Of a stretch of DNA of 64,000 bases, positions 1 to 11,460 are shown piece after piece; positions within the stretch are counted from its first letter, which is position 1; each line of letters begins with the position of its first letter. Source of the DNA: Uloborus plumipes (Eukaryota; Arthropoda; Arachnida; Araneae; Uloboridae). A program made the translations under genes and the position numbers. The DNA is taken from assembly GCA_038373865.1 (NCBI GenBank), contig JAXGGA010003896.1, forward strand, positions 1 to 64,000, written 5' to 3'. The notes under the pieces were generated by a model. That model saw only the letters and a program-made list of their open reading frames with translations. It ran no database searches and was not told where the DNA came from.

Positions 1-1
1 C

Positions 2-574
2 AATGCTTATAATAAACTTTCGAACCGCAGTGCATCTCACAAAAAACCCAGTGTTCCTTCCACCAATTTCGTTGTCTTACCTTTTTATTCAAAAATCTCT
101 CCTCGCATTTCCAGAATACTCAGCAAGTTCGATTTTCATGTCATTTACAGACCCATCAACAAACTAACTTTTTCCAAGTTAAAAGACCCCATCCAACCAT
201 TTGATCAGTGGGGCATTTATCACATAAAATGTGAATGTCAAATTGGTTACGTCGGACAGACCCGAAGGGCGCTAAAATTTAGGTTAAAGGAACATGAAAA
301 TTATGTTAAAAAGAAAGAACTCTCAAAATCCTCAATCGCGAAACACTGTTGGGAAATGGGCCATAGATTTGTTTTCTCCGAAGCTAAAATTATTTGCAGA
401 CCTTCAACTGTTGGCGAGTTGGATTTCTTAGAAGCCTTTCATGTTCATAAAAATTTAAGTAATATTTGTAACGAATCTTTTGCAGTTCCACACATCTCGC
501 CAATTTTACTTCATGCTTTTAAATTTTTTGACAACGTTACGCCAAATCAGGACTCGGCACACGCTGACACCTGA
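2..574 (+). CDS. Penelope-like retroelement, C-terminal GIY-YIG endonuclease (5'-truncated by window)
   Basis: The frame is open from base 2 to a TGA at 572-574 (190 codons) and has no start in the window, so this is the 3' part of a longer ORF. Around codon 71 it reads GIYHIKCECQIGYVGQT, followed by TRRALKFRLKEH. This is the GIY...YVG core and Arg-containing helix of GIY-YIG nucleases; an acidic residue in LDFLEAF fits the distal catalytic Glu. Penelope-like elements carry such a domain after their reverse transcriptase and use it to nick the target for TE-primed reverse transcription. The upstream linker (RISRILSKFDFHVIYRP) also resembles these elements. The reverse transcriptase itself would lie left of base 1. 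Family identity is recognised by eye; the catalytic state of the full element is unknown. Confidence 0.85.
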   Translation, partial: NAYNKLSNRSASHKKPSVPSTNFVVLPFYSKISPRISRILSKFDFHVIYRPINKLTFSKLKDPIQPFDQWGIYHIKCECQIGYVGQTRRALKFRLKEHENYVKKKELSKSSIAKHCWEMGHRFVFSEAKIICRPSTVGELDFLEAFHVHKNLSNICNESFAVPHISPILLHAFKFFDNVTPNQDSAHADT

Positions 575-800
575 TTGGCCTAGCTTTTGCTCCTTTGCTA
601 TTTAAACTCTCCCGGTACTTTGTTTCTTTCCATTTCTTGCTTGGCGCTGAAGAAGGAAGCTTTAGGCTTTTGAAACATGTTCGCCAATTTTAACTTCATC
701 TATTTGTGTTTTTCAACGTCGCTTTTTCGGGTTTTTACTCAATATCTTTGCTCTAAGCCCGGTATTGTCAACATCATTAGCAGATTTATTTTCGATTGAT
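575..800 (+). other. Probable 3' untranslated region of the Penelope-like element
   Basis: Non-coding sequence directly after the endonuclease stop. It contains GCTGAAGAAGG near 650 and TTTTGAAACATG near 672, similar in layout to the 3' tails of Penelope elements. The exact element end is not visible because no target duplication was found. Confidence 0.4.
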
Positions 801-1103
801 AAATTGTGTTGTAGCATAAGTGTTCTATTCCTTCAGAATAATATTTTAGTAGAACGAATATTCTGAAAATTGGATACTTATGACCTTTGTTAACTCTAAG
901 ATTTTGTAAGTAAGAAATTACTCGGTGTAGGGCAATTAATTCAATTCGTGAATAAATATTTTCCTCAGAACAATCATTTGCTGTCCTTCATGAGTGATAA
1001 AGTTTTACAAGTAAAGTTTTACGAATGCAAGTACGGTGGTACTTGCATTCTTGAGCTATTATGTCAGTTTGCGCCAACTCAGCAGTGAGCGTACTGTCTG
1101 CTT
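801..1103. other. Non-coding, AT-rich
   Basis: No gene, long repeat or terminal inverted repeat was recognised here. A short inverted pair (ATGCAAGTAC / GTACTTGCAT) occurs at about 1024-1051. Confidence 0.5.
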
Positions 1104-1481
1104 TTACCAACACGCAATTTCGTATTTTCTGTCAACTGATTTCGTCAGAACTAGATGTAACTCCTGTCTATTTTCACCAGACTTATCAAAAAAGAAACAC
1201 AAATCTGGAAAGGATGAAGTGCATTTCTTTCTCTTCTGCTGAACTGAAGCCTCTTCAAAATGTTTACTTACGTGGCACTCTTCAAAGTTTTCCTTTCTTT
1301 TTCTTTCTTCAGCTCTTCTGACTTTTGTACTGTTATACCTCAAGATACAAGATTTATGCCACTTATCCCTCTTTTCATTAAATTTTTCCGATACAAATAA
1401 TTCTTCAAATTTAAATCTACCTACATTTACGAAGTCTGATAATTGCCTAATTTTTGCTTGTTTTGACAGAATTTCGAACAT
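1104..1481 (-). pseudogene. Fragment of a repeat-associated protein with a WHKSC...YN motif
   Basis: A 125-codon ORF with KWHKSCILRYNSTKVRRAEE near its middle and LCFFFDKSGENRQELH near its end. Metazoan DNA-transposon-associated proteins of unknown function share this arrangement (W-H-x-x-C...N-x-T-K, then C-x-x-C before a Leu-His motif). Here the second C-x-x-C reads C-F-F-F, so one metal ligand is missing. No intron, neighbour or upstream extension was identified. The family assignment rests on pattern memory only, and function is unknown. Confidence 0.35.
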
Positions 1482-3300
1482 TGTTTCATAACCTCAGTAC
1501 AAGACTGATACATTTAAAGTTGCTGCAGGGCACAATAGATTTTTTTGGAGTTAATTTCGAACAGAAAATAAATCTTATCCAGTAAATATCTGTTGTAATA
1601 ATTTTGGTAAAAGCAACATTTCCTGGGGTTGTTTTTACCAAACATAACCCCTGGTTGTCATTTAAACTTTTAAACCATTAAAGCTTTAACCATGCCATTT
1701 AAATTTTTAACCATTAAAGTTTACCATTTAAACTTTAACACTTAAACAAAATTAAAATAAATGCATTTAAAACAATACTTTTGAACATGTAAAACCACAA
1801 GACTATGAGAAACCGTAACTTATAAAAATATGAGCATCTTTCCTAATCTCGATCCATATAAATAGCATTTACGGGAACATATGAACAATGACACATGTTA
1901 CCAATGATAAACACACTGGAAAATATTCGTCACCTAATGAACGACCATATTTGAAGAAAAAAAATCAGCAACGGCAACAATAATAAAAATTAGAGGAAAA
2001 ATAAATTTAAAACTAAAACTTTAAAATTTCTGAAATTGAAACTTTAAATTGTATTTTGGTAGAATCATGCTATCTTGACATTAACTTTTCCCTCAAGTTC
2101 TTGTGCTTTTGTACCCTTGGGGAACATTTTCGATGATGTGTGCTTAGTCATAAAAATGAGAGGTATCATGACCGGATAATTGGACGGTTCGGTCAATTAG
2201 GATCCGGATACCCGCACCCTACTTTTTTTAAACATTTATTTAATGTATATTTACATTCTTAAACCATTAATGCATTTATGGGGGGAGGGAATTCACTTCC
2301 ACGAATTTATTCTTAAAAAATATCGATTTGCGAAAAAAAAAGCATTTTTGGGTTGTTCTTTTTAAAATTAGTCTCTAAGTGGAGCTTTAAACGATAAAAA
2401 AATACAATAAACGCCTATGTAATGACATAGCCAATGATTTAAGAAGAAAATAATAATAATAATTACAAAAAAGCGCTATTTCTAGTTTTGGACCAAAAAT
2501 GGCAGCTAAGAGGGGTTTGGGGGGGATTTCCGATTGGCTCCCCTTCTAAAAATGTTTTTTTATACATTGTCTACAAACCTACCAAATTTCATGCTTTTAT
2601 CACAAAATGCAGTTTCTTTTCCCGTAGCCCCCTTACTAAATTGTTGGCGATCCTCCTTGAATCAGTTCACTTCAAAACCCATTTAAAAAAAAGAAGCAGA
2701 GGTGGCTACATAGTAAATCATTGCTAAAATGAGGTTTTTATGTAGCGTCGTTCCTTGTTTACAATTAAAAGATTTACATATTATTTTAATTAAAGCTCGC
2801 ACCAAACTCCATGTCAAGGCGCACGTTGTTGAAATCTTGATTTTCCAATCACGTTTACTGCCTTCCCTGTTTTTACGAATTAGATGTTTTTAATTCTTCC
2901 ACCGAACGCCAACAATCCCGAGGAATAATCCCTCTCATGCAGGCGTCTCTCGCCAGGTGGTACGAAAAGTTCTTTCCGCAATGCACTGTTTAATATTTTT
3001 TTTCGCGCGACATTCCTCAAATGTGCGCATGCGTCAGGCCTCTTTTGACTTTCTCAAAATAGGGAGAAGTGCAAAGTAACTTTAAACGAAGAAGCAACAA
3101 TCGAACAAAAACTGAAAACATCGGGAAGTGCGCCTCCTTAATAGGGTGGGTCCAAAAACCTTTTTTTTTTTTCTTTCGGAATCGCGTTACCACTCAAAAG
3201 TTGTAGTTTGGTATGCTCAATCGGGGGAAAATAAAGAATTTTTTTAAAGTTTGCGCATGAGGTTGGAAGATTGAAAAAATATGTTAAATATTCAAATTTT
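1482..3300. other. AT-rich, no gene recognised
   Basis: This stretch holds a short degenerate tandem of the words CATTTAAA / CCATTAAAG at 1660-1745 and several poly-A/T tracts. Small ORFs in this interval lack protein-like composition. No element termini were recognised. Confidence 0.5.
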
Positions 3301-3886
3301 AAAAAGTAAGAAATAATAACAAGTTTAAAAAACTATAACCCGACTACAAAAAAAAAGCACTGAAAGGTAAGAAACAAGATCGGTGCTATTTAATATCATC
3401 GTCTTATTAAATAAAACAAGACGTTTGATATCTTAGCTATACCTGTTTATTTAGTTCTACGACTTGAACCCTCTGCAAGTTCCACATTAACAACATAATT
3501 CAATTCAAATGCTGTAGTCGTGCGTTGTCAACTACAGAAAGCAAGCATTTAAACTTGATACACAAGCAAACATATTAGTTTGATCTATATATATATACAA
3601 GAATGGTAAATTAGGTTATAATGTTATTCTATCAAATTGTTTTTCTGTAGTTGACAACGCACGACTACAGCATTTGAATTGAATTATGTTGTTAATGTGG
3701 AACTTGCAGAGGGTTCAAGTCGTAGAACTAAATAAACAGGTATAGCTAAGATATCAAACGTCTTGTTTTATTTAATAAGACGATGATATTAAATAGCACC
3801 GACCTTGTTTCTTACCTTTCAGTGCTTTTTTTTTTTTTTGTAGTCGGGTTATAGTTTTTTAAACTTGTTATTATTTCTTACTTTTT
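3301..3886. repeat. Near-perfect long inverted repeat (240-245 bp arms, 101-bp spacer)
   Basis: Left arm 3301-3540 and right arm 3642-3886 are reverse complements. The visible differences are the length of one A/T run and one substitution (AAGATCGG versus CCGACCTT). The arms contain CCCGACTAC followed by an A run, and TTCTGTAGTTGACAACGC. The spacer is AT-rich with a short (AT)n run. A transcript would fold into one long hairpin. It may be a fold-back element, but no flanking target duplication was found. Confidence 0.85.
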
Positions 3887-4011
3887 AGAGCTTTTTTGTA
3901 GTCGGGTTACAGGTTTTTAAAACTTTTTTATTTTACCCCACTGTATATTAGCAAATGAATATACATTACAAAATTAAATGTACATAACAAAAAAGTATGA
4001 AAAGTTATTTG

Positions 4012-4647
4012 GGTAATTAATTTCATGCTAAAATCTAGGTCAGCCTTAAACTGGAAATTCATTGTTGATTGCGACTTTTGTTTGAACTAATTTGAACTAA
4101 AACACACTTATATACGAAAATATCGGTTAAAATCGGTGCTTGTCTAGGGCAGGGATTCAAGTGAAACACCATTGCAATCGCTTCGAATTGCAATCGCTAC
4201 TGGAAGTGAATTACATTATCATCGACTTAACTTGGCACTGACGTCACTACGGGTGGAGCGAATAAGAGCTCACAAGCAGTCAGTGATCTTCTCTTATTCG
4301 ACAAGTAAGCTGTGACGTTTTATCTAGCTCGTTTTTTATAGGCAAACGTCACGCTGATGTCACGATGTTTTTATCAAGAAACGTTCTAATGTAATTCATT
4401 TCCAGTAGCGATTGTAATTTGAGATCGCCTGTTTCACTTGAATTCCTGCCTAGGAATAATCGATCTTTCCTCTTGTTAAATTCTAGTAAAAAGTAGCCAA
4501 TGACACTCGAGACTCGAAAACGAATCGATTGGCACCTCATTCATCAAAATCGAATGAGTAGTTTAGGAGCTACGGCCACACCCCCTTAACCACAAACATA
4601 GCCAGACTGCTAAAAACATAACCCTTCCTTTAGGCTTTGCCGTAGTC
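4012..4647 (+). repeat. Interspersed repeat X, copy 1 (interrupted)
   Basis: The text from TTAATTTCATGCTAAAATC to GGCTTTGCCGTAGTC recurs at about 9590-9890. Copy 1 is interrupted by a 301-bp MITE and, at its right end, by a hAT element; copy 2 has neither. The repeat family itself was not identified. Confidence 0.8.
4149..4449. mobile_element. 301-bp MITE with terminal inverted repeats
   Basis: The ends are GCAGGGATTCAAGTGAAAC and its near reverse complement GTTTCACTTGAATTCCTGC. CTAGG flanks both sides (4144-4148 and 4450-4454). The paralogous site near 9684 reads GCTTGTCTAGGAATAATC with no insert, which confirms both boundaries (the exact split between TSD and TIR is ambiguous by 1-2 bases). 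Subterminal blocks (CAATCGCTACTGGAA and its inverse) extend the pairing. The superfamily is uncertain. Confidence 0.85.
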
Positions 4648-5075
4648 CAGGGGTGGCCAACCTTTTTAGGGAGAGTGCCACTATCTGGAGAGAAAAAGCT
4701 CAACGTGCCACATTGCATTTTTCCAACAAACTGATCATTTTTAAAAAGTTAAAAATATGTTATTTGTTAACTGTGTAATTCTTCTCCAAATAAAACATTT
4801 TTTCTCGTACATCTGAGTCATTGAAATTAAAATGATAGTAACGATAAAACAAGTCCGAACTTAACCCTACACTGCATGAATTTTCGCTTTTCTTTGAAAA
4901 AATCTATATGTTTTTCAATGTAATAAAAATTGTGGAAAAATATTTTTTTTAATATAATTTCGAGCATAGATAAAGATACATAATTCCTGCTTTTTATGCT
5001 TGAGTTGGCTTTTGAAAGCCAACTCATACATTTTGCTGGTCATAAGGAAAATAGTTCATGTATTCAATTGTGCAG

Positions 5076-7164
5076 CAGTGGCGGCGCCAGCTATGGGGCA
5101 GGGGGGGCAATTGCCCCCCCGTCGGAAACGTCTTGCCCCTCATCGGGGAAATTTTCTAACTTCGTCGGGAAAATCCGACGATCAAATTTTCCGACAGAAA
5201 TCTGAGTGCCGAAAGTCTTTCCGATCCCGACGGATCAGTAAACTTTTTACAATAAAATAATTCAATCAAAAAAACTTTTTTTTTTTTTTTTCTAAAATAT
5301 TCTCATTATTTAACGTATTACGCGTTTCCAGACCAATTTTGAACACGAGAACCTTCGGGAGAAGATGCATCGGCTGGATGTCGTCGTATATCTTTTGAAC
5401 GAACGTAAGTTCTGCTGGAGAAAGTTATTTTTGTTCAGGTTGAAAAAGACAAATCTTCCTCTTTTTTTTCTTACCAGCTGTCCCCACCCGCAAATCGCCT
5501 GCAGCATCAGGGTTGCAGCAGCATGGCAAACGGACATTCATTGTCACTTTCTGAGAATGTGATCAACAATAAATAGCTGTTTAGTTGCCTCAACCTCATT
5601 TCTTAAAATCAGCCGCTAGACACGTGTTTCTCCAGGGCCTTTGCCACCCTCTGAGCAGATACTTGAGACCCCTTTTTCTTCTCGTAAACCAGTGCCGCGT
5701 GTGGGCTCCCGAGCGTTGCTCCCCAGTTCAAATTCGCCCTTCGCACCGTCACGTCATGTGGTGACAGGATGCACTAAAACTTTTCATTCACGGAGTTACT
5801 TCTTAACAAGAGAAAAAAAATCTTAATCAAAATTTAAACGAATTGAAATTTAACAGAACAGAACAGATGTAAATCTTATCCAGAAGTAACTGGGTAAGTG
5901 TGTGTTATAAACTTTTGAAATGCTCTTTTTTTTAGCAAAAGGGGCAGTATGAATTTGATTTTTTTTTCTTTCTTCGTTTCTTTCTTTCTTTCATTTAAAA
6001 ACGTACACATTTAGATAGCAACGAGTTAAAAATTAAATCTACACCCTTTGTGTTTAGAGGTGAGGAAAAAAAGTGTTGATACTTTTTTTTTCGCTCATAT
6101 TTTTCACTCTCAAGCAGACTAGTTTATGAGATAATTCTTTTTATTTATTAAGTTCAATTACACTTTATTTGTTTTTCATTTCCTTTATCATTTAATATTT
6201 TCGTTTTGTGTATCTCTGAAATTCTTTCGGAAAATAAAATTGTAGATGTACGTACATCTTTATCCTTTTGTTTAGTTTCAATCCTAATTGTAAACCCCGA
6301 CGCAACAAGGAAGGGGGTTGACGTGTCTGTGTATTTTTCGATCTGTCTGTGGCACTCTACAGGCTGATCGGATGGACAGTTTCGAAAAAAAAAATTGTTT
6401 GAAAGGAGAGTGTTCTCAGCTAGATCGCGTTTTCGAATGACATTAATTAACGAAGATATGAATTGAAAACCTTTAAAAGTTTTACACGATTTTTGAAGAG
6501 AAAAAAAAAACAAGAGAAAAGTAAAACAACAGTATCAAAATGAAAAAAAAAATCTGCATCTGATAGAATGTGTTTGAAACTTCCATGTTATTTAGAATTC
6601 GAATGCTAACGTTTTTTAGAAAATGCGGTTAAACCTTAATTTTACGCAATTGGAAGCCGATGTCATTGTTGGCCCACGAAGAAAGAAAACTCAATGATTT
6701 AAAATGTTTTTGTGTTGCCATTTTATATTTGTTAACAATTAAAATACTTGTAATTGTTTTTAGTATGAGGTTTTAAAAGAATATTCAATTTTCCCTCTTT
6801 ATTCTGCTTTTGTGACTAGCAAATTTACTAGTTCGGATTATCGTTCCTTTTCCGCGTTTACCTGGTCCTCTTGAAAACAACTGAATGTATTTAAATTTAA
6901 AATGCTTTTTGATCAGTGTAGTTCGTTTTAGTATGAGGTCGGCACTTAGGGTCTGGATTTTTATATTTTTTAAAATTTACTCCTAATACTTGTACTGTTT
7001 TGCTTTGGGTTTATGGTCAGAATGATTACCTTTTATGCGAATGCTTCATAAAAAATTAAAACACTGGAGAACGGGGGGGGGGGACTTTTAATTTTTAAAT
7101 TATACCTGTGCCCCCCTGTCGGGCAAGCTTGCCCCCTGTCGGGCATTTTCTAGCGCCACCTCTG
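5076..7164. mobile_element. Nested non-autonomous hAT element (CAGTGGCGGCGC family)
   Basis: The left end is CAGTGGCGGCGCCAGCTATG and the right end TAGCGCCACCTCTG. TTGTGCAG is repeated exactly at 5068-5075 and 7165-7172. The ends carry GC-rich blocks (runs of G or C with GTCGGG) and the interior is AT-rich with no recognised transposase. A longer relative lies at 27927-31798 and a fragment at about 42400-42625. It was inserted into the older hAT spanning 4648-9082. Confidence 0.93.
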
Positions 7165-7430
7165 TTGTGCAGCCATGCAGTGTAGGGTTAAGAGTAATCG
7201 TTAATAAACACTTTTACAGGTTCTTTCAGTTGGGTTACGCTTAAAATAGAAACAAATAACATGAAATATTCTAGTCTAAAAATTAAGCTCAATGTGGTTT
7301 ATGAGTCTGTATCATTTTTACCAAGTCTTTAATTTTAGGATTAGTTCTTGAGAATCCTAGGAAGTTTAAGTCTTTTAAGTGCTATCAATTAATATCCAAT
7401 TTTTCTGCACTCATGACAAAAAAATGTTTA

Positions 7431-7610
7431 GAAGCGTATTTTGAACAAAATCTTCAACAGCACCAAACGGTGTAAATGTGTAAATGTGCAAGTGTGTAAA
7501 TGTGTAAAAAAATTTTTTTGGTACAAATTTTCAAATTTCTATATAATGTGGATGACTTTCTGTTGAGGTAAGCTCGTACATTTGACGACCAATGCAAAAG
7601 GTTAGTAATT
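7431..7610 (+). repeat. Direct repeat, copy 1, inside the hAT element
   Basis: About 175 bp beginning GAAGCGTATTTTGAAC and ending CCAATGCAAAAGGTTA recurs at 8750-8905 with small differences. The first copy has an expanded GTGTAAAT tract. Both copies lie in the right part of the hAT at 4648-9082. Confidence 0.75.
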
Positions 7611-8477
7611 CCTATTGGGATTTCAGAAGGGTAACAAATAATGTTTTTCAGAGAAATAGACAAAGATTTGGAAATTATCATAATTTTTCTTATCATCCTG
7701 AAAATCATCAAACTTAACATTGAATGAATACTTCAAGTAGGTGTAAAATTTTCTCCATATAATATTGGAAAATTATTAAATTTGGGCTGTTACTTTTAGT
7801 ACTAATTTTTAATGTTTTATTCTTTTCTCTCGAAAGTAGAGAGAAAGAAACTGAAGTTTCATCATAAAAGAATGTAGATGGCCTATACTGGGTTAGGAAA
7901 CTTCTTTTAGTACAATCTTAAATTTAAATTAGTTAAACACCAGATAATAAGAGATGATATAGCTAAATTCAATTGCTATTCTTCATTCCTAAGTAGCAAG
8001 TCCTCATTGCTTTCCTTCCAGATATTTTAAAAATCACTCTCTAAAATATTATGACTATTTTTCCTTTGGACAGCTATTGCACATTTCAATAAAGGAATAA
8101 TTTGCCATGCTCTCCTCTTTCTTCTGGGAAAAGTTCAGAAAACATTCAAAGCTCTATTTTGTAGTTTGTTAATACAGTGAACTCTACAGGGTCACCAATA
8201 GAGAAAAAGTTTCATTCCTTAGCAAGGAGTTTGTGATAGATAACTCGATGACACTTTTGAAGTTTTTTTCCCAAATTAGTTTCTCAGTAATGTAACAAAA
8301 ACAATTTACGGGTCTTCATTTGTGCAACCATATCGAATGTTGTCCAATCTAGTTTCTTAATTTTAGTAGCAGAATTAACTTTATTTTTTTTTTTAATTTC
8401 ATCACCCGTAGCTGAAACTATTGCAGATCAAGAATCCATTCTGCAGTATCGAAAGTTTCATTCGTGTCAAGCACAAA

Positions 8478-8621
8478 TCTGTACCTCAGAACCAGACTAA
8501 CGTAAGACCATTTTCGTCATTTTTCGGTAGAGGGGAAAAACGACTGTCGAATACATCGTTTTTCCCCTCTACTGAAAAATGACGAAAATGGACTTATGTT
8601 AATCTGGTTCTGAGGTACAGA
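8478..8621. repeat. Hairpin: two 66-bp arms around a 12-bp loop
   Basis: Arms 8478-8543 and 8556-8621 are reverse complements with about four mismatches. The outermost bases are TCTGTACCTCAGAACCAGA. The size and shape resemble a small fold-back MITE or a miRNA-like precursor. No target duplication is evident. Confidence 0.85.
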
Positions 8622-8749
8622 AATATGCTATACAAAGCATTGTCTGCAACTTCACAGCTTTCGTTAAATGTCCGAATCTAAACGCTAAGTACTTTGCAGG
8701 ATTGTAGTTCAGACAATTTGTAAGCCAGCCTCCTGACACTTAAAATTTA

Positions 8750-8905
8750 AAAGCGTATTTTGAACAAAATCTTCAACAACACCAAACGGCTCAAGTGTGT
8801 AAATGTGAAAAAAATTTTGTTGGTACAAATTTCCACATTTCTATATAATGCGGATGACTTTCTGTTGAGGAAAGCTCTTATATTTGATGACCAATGCAAA
8901 AGGTT
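8750..8905 (+). repeat. Direct repeat, copy 2, inside the hAT element
   Basis: Second copy of the 7431-7610 segment. It shares TTTTGAACAAAATCTTCAAC and ATGACTTTCTGTTGAGG. Confidence 0.75.
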
Positions 8906-9090
8906 AAAATATGACATTAAGATGTCATATTTATCAGTTTAAGGATTGTAGTTTTTATCAATATTTTGAAGATCCACATTTTTTCCTCAATTTTGGAATT
9001 TTTTCAAAAAGTCTTCGCGTGCCACTCTTACTGCTCTGCCGTGCCACATTGTGGCACGCGTGCCGCGGGTTGGCCACCCCTGCCGTAGTC

Positions 9091-9589
9091 GGATAAAAAA
9101 TGTAGCTTACCTTTTAGTCTACTTCTTGAGATTTACGGCTCCATAAAACATGGGAGAAAATGCGCTTTGGGTCCCTGCTTGGCGCATTTTCAAGAAATCG
9201 CCAACTGGCGCGTTTTTCCTTGTTGTCTCGCGTAGTTGAAAGCTCCGAGAGACATTACGCAGAAATGGCATTTCTATGGCGACAAAACCGAAATCCGTGT
9301 TTGGCGAGAAAAGGGACCCAAAGCACAGATTAACCTAAAACATGTAAGATTCGTCAAAGCGCATCAAAAGTTCCGAGCTTTCAAGATTTTATGTAATGTA
9401 CAAAAATCATGCAATTCAAAATGAAACTTTCGCTTATTTAAATACAAGTTTTCACGTCACGAGAATCAAGTGTTGTCAAAACAAAAACCTTGAAATTCAA
9501 GTTTAACTGGAAAAATGCATGTGCAAAATAATGAATTGAAACAAATATTTAATAACTATCTTCTATATAAATATATATTGCCTTGAACT
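9091..9589. other. Unique non-coding sequence
   Basis: No gene or repeat was recognised. The interval includes a GC-richer stretch (9120-9260) and the right flank of repeat X copy 1. Confidence 0.45.
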
Positions 9590-9890
9590 AATTTCATGCT
9601 AAAATCTAGGTAAGCCTTACACTAGAAATTCATTGTTGAACACACTTAGCTCCGAAAATATCGGTAAAAATCGGTGCTTGTCTAGGAATAATCGATTTTT
9701 CCTCTTGTTAAATTCTAATAAAAAGTAGCCTATGACACTCGAGACTCGAAAACGAATCGATTGGTACCTCATTCATCAAAATCGAATGAATAGTTTAGGA
9801 GCTACGGTGGAACATCCTTAACCACAAACATAGCCAGACTGCTAAAAACATAACCCTTCCTTTAGGCTTTGCCGTAGTCGGGTAAAAAAA
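9590..9890 (+). repeat. Interspersed repeat X, copy 2 (empty sites)
   Basis: Matches 4012-4647 but lacks both the MITE and the hAT. It therefore preserves pre-insertion states at GTCTAGGAAT and CCGTAGTCGGG. Confidence 0.8.
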
Positions 9891-10198
9891 TAATAAAATT
9901 AGTTTTTTTGTCTTTTTTATAATGCAACAGTCATAAATTCTCAGTATCTAGCATAGTTTGAACCTAAATAAATAGTTTATAGCTGTTACATAAGATCTTT
10001 AGTTCGCGCATACTCCTTAAATTGAGGAAAAATCGCCTCAAATTTAAGAAATTTAGGCGTTTAGTGCACACGTGTTTAAGTATACATACATACATGACAT
10101 ATTTACATTTTAAAAGTATTTTAAATATTATACTCTCAATTAATAGCTGTTGCATTGTAAAAAATTACAAAGAAATTAAATTTATCTTTTTACTTTCT

Positions 10199-10230
10199 TC
10201 TATATCTATTATATAGAAGAAAGTATTGGT
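10199..10230. repeat. Terminal palindrome of the Helitron-like composite
   Basis: ACTTTCTTCTATAT pairs with ATATAGAAGAAAGT across a few bases. The same palindrome recurs at 12178-12210, 15515-15550 and 17510-17543. Confidence 0.8.
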
Positions 10231-11460
10231 TTCGTGAAAATTTTCGAATGTCGGATTTTGACGGATTTGCACGTTTTGAGGTGCGCTGAGTCCATTTCGA
10301 CCATTTTTGGAAAATGTCTGTCTGTGTGTGTGTGTGTGTCTGTCTGTGTGTGAGTCTGTATGTGTGTGACCAGTTTTTGTGGCCGCGCTAGAGCAAAAAC
10401 TACTGCATGAAATCGAACAAAAATTTTTTCACATATGCACCACCATGTGAACTGGTGCACCTGACTTTGTTTAGCGAATTCCTCCAAGGGGGGTGGAGCA
10501 ATCGCACGTGTTCTGCGCGTGGGTGATTGCTATATCTCAGGAAGTAACCGGCGGAATCAAACGAAAATTGGTACCAAGGTAGACCCTACCGAGGACAGGT
10601 GCTGATTCAATTTGCGTGTCAATATCTTGAAGGGGGGTGGAGCAATCGCATGTGTTCTGAGCGGGAGTGATTGCTATATCTCAGGAACTAACAGGCGGAA
10701 TCAAACGAAAATTGGGCCATAGGTAGACCCTATTGAGTACAACTGCTGATTCAATTTGTGTGTCAATATCTCAAAGGGGGGTGGAGCAATCAAAAGTGCT
10801 TATTTTGTCATTGCACCTACTGTATCTCGAGAAATATTGCTGAGATTTGAATGAAATTTGGAATAACACTAACCCAATAAGGAAGCAAGCATCGATTAAA
10901 TTTTGGCGCCAATCGCCCCAGGGGGAGGGTGGGGTGATTTTTGCGCTTAGTAAACAATGCGAAAAATCAATTCATTAACTAGCTGTCGTGGCCGTCACGA
11001 AACTTTCTTCTATATCTATCTTATGAATTCCGGTTACAAAATAAAATACGTACTCGGCCGAGTAATTGGAGACAGCTCCAATTTCCCAATTATCGTAATA
11101 ACCCTGCAAATGCAGAATCAATGAGCGAAATTGGAAATCATTGCAAAAGCCTTGTTTAGATAAATTGCAAACATTTTATTTGTTAGTAAAAAGAAATTGG
11201 CAACAGTTAAAAATTTCAAATCATTGAAAGTTTTCAGCTGTTTTGATAATTAAATAGCGTGAAAGCGATTTTTTAATGAATTAATTTTTCGCATTGTTGA
11301 CTAAGCGCAAAAATCACCCCACCCTCCCCCTGGGGCGATTGGCGCCAAAATTTAATCGATGCTTGCTTCCATATTGGGTTAGTGTTATTCCAAATTTCAT
11401 TCAAATCGCAGCAATATTTCCCGAGATACAGTAGGTGCAATGACAAAATAAGCACTTTTG

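Larger units (their letters stand above)
4648..9082. mobile_element. hAT-type DNA transposon with a nested hAT inside
   Basis: It starts CAGGGGTGGCCAACCTTTTT and ends GGGTTGGCCACCCCTG. CCGTAGTC is duplicated exactly on both sides (4640-4647 and 9083-9090). The 8-bp duplication and CAG...CTG ends are hAT hallmarks. Repeat X copy 2 retains the empty site. Without the nested element at 5076-7164 it would be about 2.3 kb. No convincing transposase remains, so it is non-autonomous or decayed. Confidence 0.92.

Noticed and set aside
650..690. Hammerhead ribozyme in the Penelope tail
   Set aside because: GCTGAAGAAGG...GAAAC is suggestive, but the required CTGATGA and CGAAA cores are not both present.
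4827..5260. Overlapping small ORFs on both strands
   Set aside because: They lie across the boundary of two nested hAT elements and lack motifs.
10209..10487. ORFs of about 95 codons repeated in four places (10209-10487, 11908-12195, 15495-15815, 17262-17594)
   Set aside because: They translate the microsatellite and tandem-repeat part of the Helitron-like composite. They exist in inverted copies and contain His-Thr runs from (CA)n; no domain was recognised.
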